A stretch of 64,000 bases of DNA, taken from the NCBI GenBank assembly GCA_018814305.1, contig JAHJAA010000006.1:1-64000 (forward strand), read 5' to 3'. The notes below the pieces were generated by a model. That model was not told the origin of the DNA, did not search any database, and saw nothing but the letters and a program-made list of their open reading frames with translations. Numbering within the stretch: position 1 is the stretch's first letter; each line of letters begins with the position of its first letter. This stretch comes from Pseudomonadota bacterium (GTDB lineage Bacteria; Desulfobacterota; Desulfobulbia; Desulfobulbales; JAGXFP01). Positions 34,412-44,400 of this stretch are shown here, one piece after another. Made by a program: the position numbers and the translations under genes.

Positions 34412-36511
34412 ATGTGGTTTCATTATCTGTTCCCCCTGCACGTTGTTCTTCGGATAACGTGCATCCTTTTGGCGGCGATGCTTCCTGTTAACGGTATCGC
34501 ATCCACTGATATTTTTCCCGTCTATGAAGAAATTCGGCCCAATGTTGCCTTCTGGGAAAAGATCTATGCCGAGTATGAGTTCAACCAGGGGGTTATCCAT
34601 GATAAAATCGATCTGGGTTTGATCTATGAAGTGATCACCCTGAACGATTCCCCGGATAAGAATACGGAGAGACTGAACAGAGAGATTATCAGTGAGGTAA
34701 AGAAAAAGTATCAGAATATTCTGTTGTCCCTGGCTGAGGGGGAGGAGCCTGCCGGGCCGGAAGAGCAGTGGGTTGCAGAGTTGCTGGGAGAGCCCCGAAC
34801 TTCTGAACGATATCGAAATGCGGCGGCGAATATTCGCTTCCAGCGTGGGCAGAAAGATCGTTTCCAACAGGGGCTCATCCGCTCGGGTGGTTATCTTGAA
34901 GAGATACAGCGGATTTTTGACGAAGAGGGTGTCCCCACGGAACTAGCCTATCTGGGCCACGTTGAATCATCGTATAATCTCAAGGCATACAGTAAATTCG
35001 GCGCAGCTGGGATCTGGCAGTTTACCCGAGCCACCGGGAAACGCTTTTTGACCGTGGATTACACCCTTGATGAAAGAAGAGATCCGATTCTCTCCTCAAG
35101 GGCCGCCGCCCGGCTTTTAAAGGATAATTTCGAAAAACTTGGCGCCTGGCCCCTGGCGGTCACCGCCTATAATCATGGAGCCGCTGGTCTGGCCCGCGCC
35201 CATGCTGAAATGGGGTCTTACCAGAGAATATTTTTGGAGCATCGAGGGAGGACCTTTGGTTTTGCCTCCCGAAATTTTTACTCTGAGTTTCTTGCCGCCA
35301 AAGAGGTGGCAAGAAACTATCAACGATATTTCGGAGAAATCTCCTTTGATCCCCCGAGAGCTGTTCAGGTTTTTCCTTTACCCGGATTCGTCGATGTCCG
35401 ACAACTGGCCAAGTGGCTTGAGCTCGATCTAGAGATCATCAGGGAATTTAATCCGGCCTTGCGGGAGCCGGTGTTTCAAGGGCAGAAATTTATTCCCCGG
35501 GGGTATGGCCTCTGCTTACCTGACACCCTCGATCGCTTTGCCGCCCTGAATGGAGATTTTCCCGACCATCTGATCCATGAAAAACAGAAGCCAAGTCAAT
35601 TCTATCGGGTTCGGCGAGGCGATACAGTCGGTGAAATTGCCCGTGGTCATGGGATTGCAATGCAGGATCTTCTGATGGCCAACCAGTTGGGAGCAAATGG
35701 GTTAATCTACGCCGGCCAGAATCTGAGAATACCGGTGGTCAATCCTGATCTGTTATTTACCGGGAGTTCGAAGTCGGAAGTGACCTCACTTACGCTCGCA
35801 GCAAGGGCCAAACCCTCTGATTCGGTTCCTGCCGATTATGCCGACTTTGCCAGACTCCAGGTGGCGGCAGCCAATCCTGAGCCCGTAAATGTCGCAGAGG
35901 ATACGCCTGACCCAGTTATTCCTCTAGAAGCATCTGGAGAGATGGGGGCTGAGGGCACGCCAGCCCTTGTAGAGCCAGATCCTGAACCTTTGGTTTTTCC
36001 AGAACCGTTCGCCGGATCCCTCATGGTTGAAGGACTCGATAATGACAATGGCCTCATGGTCGGATTTATCAGGGTGGAACCGGGTGAGACCCTAGGGCAT
36101 TACGGGGAGTGGCTTGAGGTGCCGACTTCTCAGGTGAGGAAGGCCAATGGGTTCAATTACGGCCAGGAGATTCGGATTGATCAACGGATCAGGATTCCCT
36201 TGGCGCATGTTTCACGTGAACTTTTTGAAGAAAGGCGATACGAGTATCACAAAGAAATCATCGAAGATTTCTTTGCTGCCTATAAGGTCGACGAGTTGAG
36301 AACCTATACGGTAAAACATGGTGACAACGTCTGGTTGCTGTGCCGTTCCGAATTCGATTTACCCCTGTGGTTGGTCAGAAAATACAATCCGGCCGTGAAT
36401 TTTAACGGGCTTAGACCAGACCAGGAACTGCTGGTGCCCGTGGTATCGAAACGATCCTCGGACCGCTTAGCTGATTTATTGACGGGGGATTGTTTCCAAG
36501 GACCGGGGTAA
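34412..36511 (+). CDS. MltD-like lytic transglycosylase with LysM domains
   Basis: 699 residues. A signal peptide (about 1-31) leads to a helical region, then the SLT domain (about 165-290) with the catalytic Glu in GHVESSYN, followed by AAGIWQFTRATG and AYNHGAAGL. Three LysM-type repeats follow: YRVRRGDTVGEIARGHG, a variant starting RVEPGETLGHYGEWL, and YTVKHGDNVWLLCRSEF, separated by a Pro/Glu-rich linker (about 450-545). It cuts peptidoglycan glycan strands in the periplasm. It is longer than E. coli MltD (452), and I see no clear lipobox. Confidence 0.9.
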   Translation: MWFHYLFPLHVVLRITCILLAAMLPVNGIASTDIFPVYEEIRPNVAFWEKIYAEYEFNQGVIHDKIDLGLIYEVITLNDSPDKNTERLNREIISEVKKKYQNILLSLAEGEEPAGPEEQWVAELLGEPRTSERYRNAAANIRFQRGQKDRFQQGLIRSGGYLEEIQRIFDEEGVPTELAYLGHVESSYNLKAYSKFGAAGIWQFTRATGKRFLTVDYTLDERRDPILSSRAAARLLKDNFEKLGAWPLAVTAYNHGAAGLARAHAEMGSYQRIFLEHRGRTFGFASRNFYSEFLAAKEVARNYQRYFGEISFDPPRAVQVFPLPGFVDVRQLAKWLELDLEIIREFNPALREPVFQGQKFIPRGYGLCLPDTLDRFAALNGDFPDHLIHEKQKPSQFYRVRRGDTVGEIARGHGIAMQDLLMANQLGANGLIYAGQNLRIPVVNPDLLFTGSSKSEVTSLTLAARAKPSDSVPADYADFARLQVAAANPEPVNVAEDTPDPVIPLEASGEMGAEGTPALVEPDPEPLVFPEPFAGSLMVEGLDNDNGLMVGFIRVEPGETLGHYGEWLEVPTSQVRKANGFNYGQEIRIDQRIRIPLAHVSRELFEERRYEYHKEIIEDFFAAYKVDELRTYTVKHGDNVWLLCRSEFDLPLWLVRKYNPAVNFNGLRPDQELLVPVVSKRSSDRLADLLTGDCFQGPG

Positions 36512-36524
36512 TGTCAATGAGTGC

Positions 36525-36657
36525 TTCTTAACAAATCTCAGTTCATAATGCCAAAACTCGAATGACGAACGATGAACAATCAAATGACGGGGCTAGGTTC
36601 CCCTGTTCGAATGTTCGTAACTCGTCTGTTCGTCAATTGCATGTTCGCTGTATCAAT
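36525..36657. repeat. Intergenic repeat, copy 1 (upstream of pepN)
   Basis: About 133 bases, similar throughout to 39433-39555. Shared blocks include GAATGACGAACGAYGAACAA and GTTCGAATGTTCGTAACTCG. The element is itself an imperfect palindrome built from GTTCG/CGAAC motifs. This copy has about 13 extra bases (around GGGGCTAGGTTCCCC) in the middle. It lies in the gap before pepN, close enough to become part of its leader transcript. Confidence 0.85.
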
Positions 36658-36672
36658 TATCAAGGTAAAATC

Positions 36673-39342
36673 ATGTCTGAAATAAAACATCCAACCATCA
36701 GGCTGGCTGATTACCGCCCACCTGAGTATCTGATTCGTCGGACCGTTCTTACCCTGGAACTTGACGCCGCTAAGACGGTGGTTTCCTCCCGGCTTTCGTT
36801 GGTTCGCAACAGTCAGGGAACTGACCATTCCCCCCTCATTCTTGACGGGGTTGGTTTGGAACTTCAGTCCGTTCATCTGGATGGCCGACCGCTGGGGCCG
36901 GAGGAGTATGAATGTACCGAACAATCTTTGCGGATCCTTGCAATTCCCCAGGAATGCATTCTTGAAATTCAAAATATCATCCGCCCTGAGGATAATACTG
37001 CCTTGGAAGGTCTGTACCGGTCAGGTGATAAGCTCTGTACCCAGTGCGAGGCTCAGGGTTTTCGTCATATAGCCTGGTACCTCGACCGGCCCGATGTTTT
37101 ATCCGAGTTTGAGGTGACTTTGATTGGTGATCCGGTCCTTTATCCGGTAATGCTGGCCAACGGCAATGAGGTTGACCGCGGCGAATGTGCCGATGGCCGC
37201 CACTGGCGTCGGTGGCATGATCCCTTTCCCAAGCCCGGATATCTCTTTGCGGTAGTGGCTGGGCCCTTGGTTGAGATTTCGGATACCTTTGTTACGGCCT
37301 CGGGGCGTTCGGTGGTCTTGAGGATTTTTGTTGAGGCTCATAACCGTAACCGGTGTGGTCATGCCATGGCTTCCCTGAAAAAGGCCATGGCCTGGGATGA
37401 GCAACGTTTCGGCCTGGAGTATGACCTTGAGCTGTACATGATTGTGGCGGTGGATGACTTCAATATGGGGGCCATGGAAAACAAGGGACTGAATGTCTTC
37501 AATTCCCGTTACGTCCTGGCCAGTCCAGAAACCGCTACAGATACCGACTATGAGAACATCGAGGCGGTAATCGGTCATGAATACTTTCATAATTGGACCG
37601 GCAACCGGGTGACCTGTCGGGACTGGTTTCAGTTGAGCCTTAAAGAAGGGCTTACCGTTTTCAGGGACCAGGAGTTTTCCGCTGATATGACCTCACGGGG
37701 GGTAAAGCGGATCCAGGACGTGAAGCTGCTTCGGAGTCGCCAGTTTCCCGAAGACTCCGGGCCCATGGCCCACCCGGTCCGTCCGGACGAGTATATCGAG
37801 ATCAATAATTTTTATACCATTACCGTTTATGAAAAAGGCTCGGAGTTGGTCCGAATGATCCATACCCTCTTGGGGGAAGAGTTGTTCAGAAGGGGACTTC
37901 GGCTCTATCTTGAGCAAAACGATGGGCGGGCGGCCACTGTCGAGGATTTTGTTGACGCCATGGCTACCGCCGGTGGCGTGGATCTGACCCGTTTTTTGTT
38001 CTGGTACAGCCAGGCCGGTACCCCGATTCTGAAGGTTTCAGGGAGATATGACCAGGAAACCAGGGAATATCATCTGACCTTACAGCAGAGGACACCAGCA
38101 ACTGCGGGGCAGACCAACAAGGATCCTCTCCATATACCTGTGCTGGTGGGCTTTCTGGGGCGGGGAGGGCTGGAACTACCGCTAAGGTTAGCAGATGATC
38201 CAGGGGGAAAGGCATCGGCGACCACCCGACTTTTGGAGTTGAAGACCGCCGAGAAAACGTATCGATTTATCAATATTCCAGAAGAACCGGTGGTCTCCGT
38301 GCCCAGAGGATTTTCCGCCCCGGTCAGGCTTGAATATGAACAGGCCGACCTGGATCTGAAAGTACTTCTGGCCCATGACCCTGACCCCTTTTGCCGGTGG
38401 GAAGCCGGACAGCGCTTGATCATTGGTCAATTTTTCAAGGGGCTCTCCTTATTCAGGCAGGGGCAACCGGTGGTTTTCGATTCGGGGATGTCCGAGAGTT
38501 TTGGCCAGGTTCTGGTCCAGAGGAATGGGCGGGACTCTGCCCTGACTGCAGTCCTTCTGGCTCTGCCGGATGAAAATTATCTGGGTGAGTTGATGGCTAC
38601 GGTGGACGTGGAGGCTATTCATCTGGTTCGCGAGCAACTACGTCAAAATCTCGCCGGGAGTCTCAAGGACGAGTTGCTGGCCGCATACTACGAGAATCAA
38701 GAGCTTGGTCCCTATCGCTATGACCCTCTTCTTGCTGGTCGTCGTCTGCTTGGCCAATGTTGTCTGAGCTTTCTGGCCAGTCTGGCTGATTCGGAAATTG
38801 AAGCCCTGTGCCTCACTCGTTACCGGAAGGCGGATAATATGACCGATACCATTCATGCCTTGCGGGTCTTGGTGCATGGCCGATCAGCATATGCTCCGGA
38901 GATCCTGGCCGACTTTGAGCGGCGGTGGCGCTATGATCCCCTGGTCATGGATAAGTGGTTGACGGTACAGGCGACCTCGCCCTGGCCCGAAACCTTGGAT
39001 CAGGTTACTGCCCTGATGACCCATCCAGTGTTCACCATCAAAAATCCCAATAGGGTTCGGTCCCTTATCGGGGCATTCAGTAGCGCCAATCCCATGGGGT
39101 TTCACCGGGCGGACGGGGCCGGGTATACCTTCCTGTCCGAGATTGTTTTGGAGCTTGATCGACTCAATCCCCAAACGGCTGCTCGGATGGCCGGCGGACT
39201 CAGCCGCTGGCGTCGGTACGATGGGGCTCGGGCGGAGATGATGAGGGCTCAGTTGGAAAGAATTGTCGCTTCTTCCGGAATTTCAAAGGATCTTTATGAA
39301 ATATCCTCCAAATGCCTCAATATCTCCCAAGACGCTCCTTGA
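36673..39342 (+). CDS. pepN: Aminopeptidase N (M1 family)
   Basis: 889 residues from the ATG at 36673; the track's longer start adds residues translated from the repeat element. The M1 motifs are intact: the exopeptidase motif GAMENKGLNVFN and the zinc site HEYFHNWTGNRV with the third ligand Glu in SLKEGLTVF. The following domains match the long gammaproteobacterial-type PepN (about 870). It is a cytoplasmic zinc aminopeptidase that trims peptides. Direct repeats flank the gene on both sides. Confidence 0.95.
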   Translation: MSEIKHPTIRLADYRPPEYLIRRTVLTLELDAAKTVVSSRLSLVRNSQGTDHSPLILDGVGLELQSVHLDGRPLGPEEYECTEQSLRILAIPQECILEIQNIIRPEDNTALEGLYRSGDKLCTQCEAQGFRHIAWYLDRPDVLSEFEVTLIGDPVLYPVMLANGNEVDRGECADGRHWRRWHDPFPKPGYLFAVVAGPLVEISDTFVTASGRSVVLRIFVEAHNRNRCGHAMASLKKAMAWDEQRFGLEYDLELYMIVAVDDFNMGAMENKGLNVFNSRYVLASPETATDTDYENIEAVIGHEYFHNWTGNRVTCRDWFQLSLKEGLTVFRDQEFSADMTSRGVKRIQDVKLLRSRQFPEDSGPMAHPVRPDEYIEINNFYTITVYEKGSELVRMIHTLLGEELFRRGLRLYLEQNDGRAATVEDFVDAMATAGGVDLTRFLFWYSQAGTPILKVSGRYDQETREYHLTLQQRTPATAGQTNKDPLHIPVLVGFLGRGGLELPLRLADDPGGKASATTRLLELKTAEKTYRFINIPEEPVVSVPRGFSAPVRLEYEQADLDLKVLLAHDPDPFCRWEAGQRLIIGQFFKGLSLFRQGQPVVFDSGMSESFGQVLVQRNGRDSALTAVLLALPDENYLGELMATVDVEAIHLVREQLRQNLAGSLKDELLAAYYENQELGPYRYDPLLAGRRLLGQCCLSFLASLADSEIEALCLTRYRKADNMTDTIHALRVLVHGRSAYAPEILADFERRWRYDPLVMDKWLTVQATSPWPETLDQVTALMTHPVFTIKNPNRVRSLIGAFSSANPMGFHRADGAGYTFLSEIVLELDRLNPQTAARMAGGLSRWRRYDGARAEMMRAQLERIVASSGISKDLYEISSKCLNISQDAP

Positions 39343-39377
39343 GTATCTAATCAGCGTATGGTCAGAAAACAACTATA

Positions 39378-39400
39378 ACCACCGAACTGTAATTGTTTAG
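39378..39400. repeat. 23-base dispersed repeat, copy 2
   Basis: ACCACCGAACTGTAATTGTT plus TAG, two mismatches from 23206-23228. It lies just after pepN. Confidence 0.5.
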
Positions 39401-39432
39401 CCCCACCTGTTGCCCAGGTTAATGTTTTTGTG

Positions 39433-39555
39433 ACTCTTAACGAAATTCAGCTAATAATGCGAATACTAGAATGACGAACGACGAACAATCGAATGACGCC
39501 GTTCGAATGTTCGTAACTCGTCTGTTCGTCAATCGAATGTTCGCTGTTTCAATAC
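39433..39555. repeat. Intergenic repeat, copy 2 (downstream of pepN)
   Basis: About 123 bases in the same orientation as copy 1 at 36525-36657. It has the same GAATGACGAACGACGAACAA and GTTCGTAACTCGTCTGTTCG blocks and lacks the small insertion of copy 1. The halves can pair to form a long imperfect hairpin. Confidence 0.85.
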
Positions 39556-39745
39556 AATGTGTTTCTGAACGAAACTCAGTTGTTTCCCGGTATTGTATGT
39601 TGTGGTAGGGAAACAACTATTATGTTTAAGGCCTTGCTTCCTTTGGATAAAAAACTTTTATCAGTGTTCTTTTCGAAGAGGAAAAGTCTGTTCTGCAGTG
39701 GATAAATTTACAGAAATCCCCTTAAGAAATCTGAGCGATCTACGG

Positions 39746-39982
39746 TTACTGCTTTTCCATGGCCTCATCGATGTCCTTGAGGCGTTCCTCCCCATACTCC
39801 TGGGTTTTGCGGGCCTTGTCCAGGGGGGTTTTCATTTTCTTCACCGCCTTGTCCGCAGTCTTGGTGGTGAAACGATCAATTTTATCCGAAATATCCTCTG
39901 CCTTCTTTTCTTCACGGGAACAACCGCAGGTGAAAGTCCCAACAGCCAGTAAGATGGCCAGCCAGATGATTTTTTTCTTCAT
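39746..39982 (-). CDS. Small predicted lipoprotein
   Basis: 78 residues. A basic, hydrophobic leader ends in a lipobox-like GTFTCGC, where the second cysteine (about residue 21) is the probable lipidation site. The remaining 57 residues are highly charged and helical, probably a short coiled coil. A clear AAGGAG precedes the start. It is similar in style to many small envelope lipoproteins; I cannot assign a function. Confidence 0.75.
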   Translation of the reverse strand: MKKKIIWLAILLAVGTFTCGCSREEKKAEDISDKIDRFTTKTADKAVKKMKTPLDKARKTQEYGEERLKDIDEAMEKQ

Positions 39983-40269
39983 GAGTTCTCCTTTTGTTTC
40001 GATACGTCAAAAAAATGCTTTTGCCTGACCATGGAGAAAGGCTTTGACAATGAGGCCACTCCTCCGCCACAATTAATCTACGGGGGTCGGAAAATCCTGA
40101 TGTATCCAAGATGGCCTGAAGGCGGGATGCGTTATGGTATATCAGCATTTTCCGAGTCCCTCAGGTAGTTGGTGGCAAGAAGAAAGTGTGAACGTCCTAT
40201 ATCCATCGACTTATTATGCCATAAACCAGAAAAATCTCTCGTTTTTCCTTGGGCAGGAGGCTTTGAGGT

Positions 40270-41406
40270 ATGAATTCCACGAATACGTACGAGAGTCAAA
40301 AGCAGACGATTCTGGTCATCGACGATCTGCCGGAGAATATCGATATTATTCATGAGGTGCTTAGCGATGATTATCGGATTCTGGCCGCAGTTACTGGTGA
40401 AAAGGGGTTGGCGCTGGCCAATTTACCTTTCCCGCCGGATTTGATTCTTCTTGATATCATGATGCCCGGTATGGACGGTTATGAGGTCTGCCGACGCTTA
40501 AAAGATCGAGCGGACACCAGGAATATTCCGGTGATTTTTGTTTCCGCCCTCAACGATGTGGAGGATGAGTACCGTGGGCTGGAGTTGGGTGCGGTCGATT
40601 ATATCACCAAACCCTTTTCCCCCCCCATCGTTAAGGCCAGGATTAAAAATCATCTTGACCTGAAATGCCATCGGGACCACTTGGAAATGTTGGTTCTGGA
40701 AAGGACCCATGAGCTGGAGTTGACCCAGGAAGCGACCATTGAGAGTATGGCGGTTCTGGCGGAATATCGTGACCCGGAGACCGGCGGGCACATCAAGCGG
40801 ACCCAGAATTATGTCAGAGCCCTGGCCGAACGGCTGAAGGATCATCCCAAATATTGTTCTTATCTCACCCCGGAAGTTATTGCCCTGCTGTACAAATCGG
40901 CCCCCCTTCATGATATCGGCAAGGTTGGGATCCCCGATAATATCTTGTTGAAACCAGGGAAGCTTACCCCTGAAGAATTTGAGATCATGAAAAAACATGC
41001 CGCCTATGGGCATGATACCATCCGAGCCACCGAGAAGACGCTGGGCCGGGATTTTTCCTTTCTCCATTATGCCGGTGAAATCGCCTTGACCCATCACGAA
41101 AAGTGGGATGGATCCGGCTATCCCCAAGGGCTCTCGGGGGAGGATATTCCCATTCCCGGCAGGTTGATGGCCGTCGTCGATGTCTATGATGCCCTGATCA
41201 GCAAACGGGTCTATAAACCACCCATGCCCCACGACCGGGCCATAAGCATAATCAAGGATGGGGGGGGGAGCCATTTTGATCCGGAAATGGTCAAGGCCAT
41301 GTTGGAAATCAGCGATAAGTTCTTACGAATTGCCTTGGAATTTGCCGATTTTGAGGAAGAGCGCCAGATGTTGTTGACGGTGGGAGATGATAGTGCCGGA
41401 TCATAA
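40270..41406 (+). CDS. Response regulator with HD-GYP phosphodiesterase domain
   Basis: 378 residues. The receiver (about 12-130) has DDLPENIDI, the phospho-acceptor in LILLDIMMPGMDGYEVC and the Lys in TKPFSPP. The HD-GYP domain (about 160-350) has HDIGKVGIPD and HHEKWDGSGYP, the metal-binding and signature motifs of c-di-GMP phosphodiesterases. AGGAGG lies shortly before the ATG. The gene overlaps the start of the giant hybrid kinase by 20 bases, so the two are co-expressed and probably act in one pathway. Confidence 0.93.
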   Translation: MNSTNTYESQKQTILVIDDLPENIDIIHEVLSDDYRILAAVTGEKGLALANLPFPPDLILLDIMMPGMDGYEVCRRLKDRADTRNIPVIFVSALNDVEDEYRGLELGAVDYITKPFSPPIVKARIKNHLDLKCHRDHLEMLVLERTHELELTQEATIESMAVLAEYRDPETGGHIKRTQNYVRALAERLKDHPKYCSYLTPEVIALLYKSAPLHDIGKVGIPDNILLKPGKLTPEEFEIMKKHAAYGHDTIRATEKTLGRDFSFLHYAGEIALTHHEKWDGSGYPQGLSGEDIPIPGRLMAVVDVYDALISKRVYKPPMPHDRAISIIKDGGGSHFDPEMVKAMLEISDKFLRIALEFADFEEERQMLLTVGDDSAGS

Positions 41407-44400
41407 GGGATGGGGTGGCAAGGACCGGTCAACAGCTGGGAAGGCCAGTTGGCCCGGATCGGTGGGCAGTCTATTTCGTGATCGGGTGGTGCAGGTTACG
41501 ACCTTGCTGGTTGTGCTGGTTGTAGTGCTGGCTGGCTTAACCCTGGTCAGGATCAGAGCTAGAATGGAAGATGATCTTCGTGGTCATCTGCTTCGGGTCG
41601 TCAGTTCAACCAATACCGCACTTTCCGCCTGGTATTTTGGTTATCTTGGGGAGTTCCAGGCAATAGCCGCCCAGCCAGTGTTCAAGATGCTGGTCGCAGA
41701 CCTCCTGGCTGGTTCTCGGGAGCCGGAAGATTTACGGACGCATCCGGCCCAGATAAAGTTGAGGCAAGTTCTTGGCTTTGAGTTGAATAGTGAGGGAGTT
41801 CGGGGGATCACAGTTCTTTCGCCGGAGGGTATCTGTTTGTTCAGTAACCGGGAGGAGGAGCTGGGACAGCCCCATAAACTTGCCGTAGATCAAGGGGGAC
41901 TAGAAAAAATTTTTAATGGTCGGTCTCAAATTTTTATCCCGTTTTCTATTCATGCCACTCGTAACAATTCTTCCGGGTCAGCCCCTGACTTCGGTAACAC
42001 CATGTATTTTGTTGCACCGGTTCAGTATCCCGTTCATGCCGGAATAGCAGCTGTTCTGATGTTCGAGGTTGATTCCCATGGAGATCTTGCCAAGGTGACT
42101 GATTTTGCCAGGTACGGTGAATCGGCAGAAATTTATATGTTCAACGACAGGGGTTACCTGATGTCTCCCAGCCGTTTTGGGGGAGTGCTGCAAAAACTCG
42201 GTCTTCTTACAAAAGCAGAGGGCTTGGAGCATGGTTCTATGCTCCATGATCCGGGGGGGAGTCTCCTGGATGGATTCCGTCCCATCCGTTCCTGGAGTGA
42301 ATTGCCTCTCACGTACAGTGTCCAGCGGGCCATCTCAACTGGTCAGGCCGGGGTGAATGTCGGTGGGTATCGCAACTACTTAGGGGTGATGGTGGTTGGC
42401 GCCTGGATTTGGAATCCTGATTTTGAATACGGTCTAGCCTTTGAGATCGACCGGAACGAGGCCTTTGCCCTGAATGATTTCATTCGGAGGATGGTTGTTT
42501 TGGCCCTCTTGGTGACCATTATACTTTTCATTTTGCTGGAGATCGTCCTTCTGCAACGGAAGAAGCGAAGCGATAGTTTAGTCTTGGATCTGGGCCAAGA
42601 ACTTGCTGAAAAAGAGATGCTTGGTAAAAGTCTGGAGGAGGGGAATCGGGTCCAGGCGATTATCAATAAACTGGTTCAGCTGTCCCTCGTCATTAGTCCT
42701 CTGCAGGCAAAACTGGAAAAATTCATTGATTACATTACCTTATTGCCAGCCCTGGATATTCTGCCCAAGGCGGCGATCTTTCTGATGGATGAGGAGCGCC
42801 AGGTGCTGGTCATGCAGGCCCAGAAAGGGCTTCATCAATCCCTGCTCAGTCAATGCGCCATGGTTGCCCCGGGGCGGTGTCTCTGTGGTCGGGCCGCGCT
42901 GAGCCGGAAAGTGATTTATGCCAGTTGTGTCGACGAGCAGCATGAGATCAGCTATGAAGGAATCGCCAGTCATGGGCATTACTGTGTCCCGATTCTCACT
43001 GGAGATCAACGTCTGCTTGGGGTATTCACCCTCTACACCCAGGCCGATTCCGTCCGATCTGAAAAAACCGAGGAGATCTTATTAGCCGCAGCCAGTGCCA
43101 CCGCGACCATGATTGAGCATCAGCGCATCCTCGATGCCCTGGAGTTGAGTCGTGAAAAATACCGGCGGTTGGTGGAGACCCTTGAGGAAAAATATTATTT
43201 CTATTCGATTAATCCGGATGGAGAATATGTCTATGTCAGTCCATCGATCGTAAATATCCTTGGTTACCTGCCTGAGGATTTTAAGATTCATTATGCCAGA
43301 TTTTTGACGGATAATCCCCTCAACTCTGCGGCCCGCTCCCGGACCAAAATGGGACTGGAGGGAGAGACCCAGCCATCATTTAGGATCGAGATTTTTCATC
43401 AGGATGGATCTCGACGTTGGCTCGAGGTGTCTGAGGCTCCGGTTTTTGATCCGGAGGGAAGGGTGCTCACCCTGGAGGGAGTTGCCAACGATATTACCCG
43501 CCAGGTTGTAGCCGATACTCTCCAAAAGGACCGGGCCTTACAGGTAAATCAACAAAAAAACGCCATGCAGCATCTGGCCGGCATAGATTTGACCGATTTT
43601 GCCGTGGTAACGGAGCGCATTACCCGGGAGGCGGCCACGGCCCTTGACGCTGAGTTTTTTTGTATCCGCCTGTTTGAAAATTTTTCGACAAACCTGGATT
43701 GTACGTCACTGTACCGGTTGAGTTCCCAGGAATATGAGTCCTGTCCGACGCTCTCCATCCAGGATTCAGCGGCTTTTTTTGAGGCGTTGCAAACCAAGCG
43801 CGTTCTGGTTTTCGCCGATGTTTCTTTGGAGCCGCTTTTGCAAGGACTTTCTGATCGGTATTTTTCTCCGGATGAGATTTCAGCCCTGATTGTCGAGGGG
43901 GTTTTTTCCCATAACCTGATGGTCGGTCTGGTCTGTGCGAGCCATGTCGGTGGGCCGTATCAGTGGACGGAAGATGAACAATCCTTTGTTCATACCATGG
44001 CTGATCTGGTTAACTTGGCCATTGAGACCACTGAACGGCTCAAAGCTGAAGAGGCTCTTCGGGGCAGTTATCGGACCCTGTCTTTGCTCAGCCAATGCCA
44101 GCATGTTTTGCTCCAGGCAACCAATGAGGCCGGGTTACTCGATGATATCTGCAATATCATCGTCCAAACCGGAGGGTATCTCATGGCCTGGGTTGGTTTT
44201 GCCGTGCACGACAAGGATCAAACCGTCAGGATGGCCGCCATGAGTGAAAGCGGCAAGCAATATCTGAGTTCGATTCGAGTTTCCTGGGGGGAGAATGAAT
44301 TGGGTTTCGGTCCAACCGGACAGGCTATCCGGCAGGGGAAGGTCATTGCTGTTGATGATCTCAACACGGATCCTTCATACCGTCCCTGGCGGGATTTTGC

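Larger units (their letters stand above)
39343..39745. other. Intergenic region with repeats and a hairpin
   Basis: This 400-base gap holds the second copy of the 23-base repeat (39378-39400), copy 2 of the pepN-flanking repeat, and a perfect 10-base inverted repeat GTTGTTTCCC/GGGAAACAAC (39579-39588 and 39608-39617, 19-base loop). No coding frame is supported; the short track ORFs here are antisense or repeat-derived. Confidence 0.6.

Noticed and set aside
40498-41274. 258-codon minus-strand ORF opposite the HD-GYP gene
   Set aside because: It is antisense to a clearly coding receiver/HD-GYP protein and has no family motifs.
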